From an uncultured Bacilli bacterium (GTDB lineage: Bacteria; Bacillota_I; Bacilli_A; RFN20; CAG-826), in assembly GCA_944350425.1 (NCBI GenBank), contig CALVOX010000004.1, positions 1-64,000 on the forward strand: DNA of 64,000 nucleotides, written 5' to 3'. The notes below the pieces were generated by a model that was not told the origin of the DNA, did not search any database, and saw nothing but the letters and a program-made list of their open reading frames with translations. Both the position numbers and the translations under genes were made by a program. Positions 62,490 to 64,000 of this stretch are shown one piece after another; position 1 is the first letter of the stretch; the number at the start of each line of letters is the position of its first letter.

Positions 62490-62518
62490 TTGAAATCCGC
62501 CTAAAAAATTATTATACT
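62490..62518 (+). promoter_or_regulatory. Promoter of the macro-domain gene
   Basis: TTGAAA (62490-62495), 17-bp spacer, TATACT (62513-62518); SD AAGAAGAG before ATG 62546. Confidence 0.7.
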
Positions 62519-62545
62519 ATTAACTCAAAAAGAAGAGATTTTTAT

Positions 62546-63457
62546 ATGGCAATTTATTTAATTCGTGGCGATTTAGTAAATATGTACGTTGATGCAATCG
62601 TAGCAAATGCAAACGTAAACTTAAGAATGGTAGAAGGTGTAAGTAGAGCTATTTTTCACAAAGCTGGAGATTTAGAATTACAAGGAGCACTTAGAAAAAT
62701 TGGTCACTGCGATGTTGGCCACGCTGTTATGACTGAATCTTTTGGAATTGATAATACAAAAGCAATTATTCATGCAGTAGCACCTAATTATATAAACGGA
62801 AAACATAGAGAAGAAAAATTATTGCGCTCAACATACGAAAACGTTTTTAAATTAATCGGAAAAAACGAGTTTAAATCTGCTGCTTTTCCTATTTTATCAA
62901 GCGATTTTAACTATCCTTTAGAAGAGTGTTATGATATTGAAAAAAATGAATTGAAAAAATATTTTTCAAAACATTTAGATACTGATTTATATGTTGTTTT
63001 ATTTAAACAACAATTGAATATTTTTGATGATGAATTCAAAGCAACTCTTTCTAAATATTTGAACTCAAGATATGATGGAAAATCTAGTGCTAATAATTTA
63101 AAAGATAATAACGTTGAAACCTTAAAATTAATTGAAAAATATCAAAAAGAAAAAGGCATTAGTGATGAGGAAATTATTATCGAAGGTAACATTGACAAGG
63201 ACATGCTAAAAAAGATTAGAGATGACCAAACTTACATAATTCCTAAAAGCGTTCTTCTTTCTATTGGTATTGCTTTGAAATTACCTCTTGAAGAGATTAC
63301 TAAAATTGTCTGTAGCATGGGCTATCATTTCGGAAAAAGTTCGATTTTTGACTTAATTGTTGAATATTATATTAAAAACGGAATATATGATGTCTTAAAA
63401 ATAAATGACTGTTTATTCTATTATAATCTTGATTTATTATCTAAGAAGACTATCTAA
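62546..63457 (+). CDS. Macro-domain protein with C-terminal HTH-like domain
   Basis: 303 aa in two parts. Residues 1-165 form a macro domain (ADP-ribose or nucleotide binding): LIRGDLVNMYVDAIVANAN, then VEGVSRAIFHKAGDLELQ and HAVAPNY. The glycine-rich GGGV loop of active hydrolases is replaced by MVEGV, so ADP-ribosyl hydrolysis is doubtful. Residues 205-303 form a helical module: MLKKIRDDQTYIIPKSVLLS, IALKLPLEEITKIVCSMGY and FGKSSIFDLIVEYYI. I recall the same module at the C-terminus of other Firmicutes macro proteins. Monocistronic with its own promoter and terminator. Role unknown. Confidence 0.8.
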   Translation: MAIYLIRGDLVNMYVDAIVANANVNLRMVEGVSRAIFHKAGDLELQGALRKIGHCDVGHAVMTESFGIDNTKAIIHAVAPNYINGKHREEKLLRSTYENVFKLIGKNEFKSAAFPILSSDFNYPLEECYDIEKNELKKYFSKHLDTDLYVVLFKQQLNIFDDEFKATLSKYLNSRYDGKSSANNLKDNNVETLKLIEKYQKEKGISDEEIIIEGNIDKDMLKKIRDDQTYIIPKSVLLSIGIALKLPLEEITKIVCSMGYHFGKSSIFDLIVEYYIKNGIYDVLKINDCLFYYNLDLLSKKTI

Positions 63458-63460
63458 TAA

Positions 63461-63490
63461 AGCCTCCTATTCTCGTGTTAGGAGGTTTTT
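63461..63490 (+). terminator. Rho-independent terminator of the macro-domain gene
   Basis: CCTCCTA (63463-63469) / TAGGAGG (63479-63485) followed by a T run. Confidence 0.85.
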
Positions 63491-63574
63491 AAAAAAAGAA
63501 AGATTTTTATTTAATATTTAAACTTAAGAGTATAAAATATTGATATAGAATTTTTGACAAATAGGAGGAATTAT

Positions 63575-64000
63575 ATGTCAAGATTTACATTACCTAGAGA
63601 TGTATACTATGGAAGTGGCTCTTTAGCTGAATTAAAAAATTTAAGAGGCAAAAGAGCTATCGTTGTCACAGGCGGACACGCTATGCAAGCTAGTGGCTTC
63701 TTAGACAAAACTGTTAACTATTTAAAAGAAGGTGGCTTTGAAGTTGAAGTATTTTCAGGCGTTGAACCAGATCCATCTATCGAAACAGTTATGAGAGGTG
63801 CTGAAGCAATGAGAAAATTCCAACCAGATTGGATCGTTTCAATCGGTGGCGGTTCTCCAATTGATGCTGCAAAAGCTATGTGGGCATTCTATGAACACCC
63901 AGAAACAACTTTTGAAACATTATGCACACCATTCTCATTCCCACACTTAAGAGAAAAAGCAAGATTCTGTGCTATTCCTTCAACTAGTGGTACAGCTACT
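63575..64000 (+). CDS. Iron-containing alcohol dehydrogenase (partial, runs off the window)
   Basis: First 142 codons of a group III (iron-type) alcohol dehydrogenase, related to butanol, lactaldehyde or 1,3-propanediol dehydrogenases. RDVYYGSGSLAELKNLRGKRAIVVTGGHAM opens the NAD(P)-binding domain, and SIGGGSPIDAAKAMW is the family motif; AIPSTSGTAT is the start of the PTT(A/S)GT-like segment. The gene was not listed as an open frame because its stop lies past 64000. SD AGGAGG (63563-63568) supports ATG 63575. It points to fermentative reduction of an aldehyde. Confidence 0.93.
   Translation, partial: MSRFTLPRDVYYGSGSLAELKNLRGKRAIVVTGGHAMQASGFLDKTVNYLKEGGFEVEVFSGVEPDPSIETVMRGAEAMRKFQPDWIVSIGGGSPIDAAKAMWAFYEHPETTFETLCTPFSFPHLREKARFCAIPSTSGTAT

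Overview
The window looks like chromosome of a low-GC (about 30 % by eye) Gram-positive bacterium of the Bacilli / Erysipelotrichia / Mollicutes-related side of the Firmicutes, probably a small-genome host-associated fermenter. The evidence is AT-rich codon use, AGGAGG-type ribosome sites, the linked dnaX-ybaB-recR / tmk-holB / ricT-rsmI genes, comFA-comFC, and a one-piece tmRNA. The genetic code is standard: TGA ends genes (comFC), and prfB is present with its usual TGA frameshift site. No CRISPR array, insertion sequence, rRNA or tRNA gene was seen.

Layout. 0.3-3.6 kb: rpmE, metG and an RlmD-type rRNA methyltransferase. 4.0-7.8 kb: a three-gene operon of an old-yellow-enzyme type reductase plus both subunits of an aconitase-X family dehydratase, behind a promoter that overlaps a palindrome. 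7.9-13.6 kb: a CAT-like acetyltransferase, a GH3 glycosidase, an EamA transporter, and an ECF S-component followed by a P-loop kinase. 13.6-28.5 kb: a carbohydrate region with a TIM-barrel isomerase paralogue, a LarA-like protein, a NagB-like protein, a TauABC/NMT1-type ABC importer, a lipoprotein, a TauE/SafE exporter, a DeoR/AgaR-type repressor, a mutarotase, NagA, a phosphofructokinase, a class II aldolase and a ROK kinase. 28.7-33.7 kb: pyrG (candidate CTP-sensing leader), a pseudouridine synthase, and a DUF1538 membrane protein with two PII-like proteins. 33.7-42.1 kb: replication/repair genes on the minus strand, interrupted by glyA and an acetyltransferase on the plus strand. 42.2-54.2 kb: prfA-prmC-tsaC-rpiB, comFA-comFC, secA, prfB (programmed frameshift), a YitT-like protein, uvrB. 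54.3-64 kb: a membrane glycosyltransferase, secG, a Nudix hydrolase, tmRNA, a WYL regulator, enolase, a YolD-like protein, DegV, a macro-HTH protein, and the start of an iron-type alcohol dehydrogenase.

How the genes fit together. The 13.6-28.5 kb region appears to be one regulon. Copies of AAACGAAA/TTTCGTTT lie upstream of the LarA/NagB/ABC operon (four copies phased about 10.5 bp apart), between tauE and deoR (a perfect 14-bp inverted repeat), between the mutarotase and nagA, and between the aldolase and the ROK kinase. ROK kinase, NagA, NagB-like, PFK and aldolase make an amino-sugar-to-triose route. The TIM-like and LarA-like proteins, the NMT1-type importer and the TauE-type exporter are not part of any such route I know. 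This is my best candidate for an undescribed pathway. Second candidates are the dehydratase-plus-reductase operon and the DUF1538/PII module.

One pattern cuts across the map: five genes for polytopic membrane proteins (EamA, TauE, DUF1538, GT2, and the six-helix protein at 60.4 kb) have a good -10 box only 8-12 nt before ATG and no Shine-Dalgarno, which suggests leaderless mRNAs.
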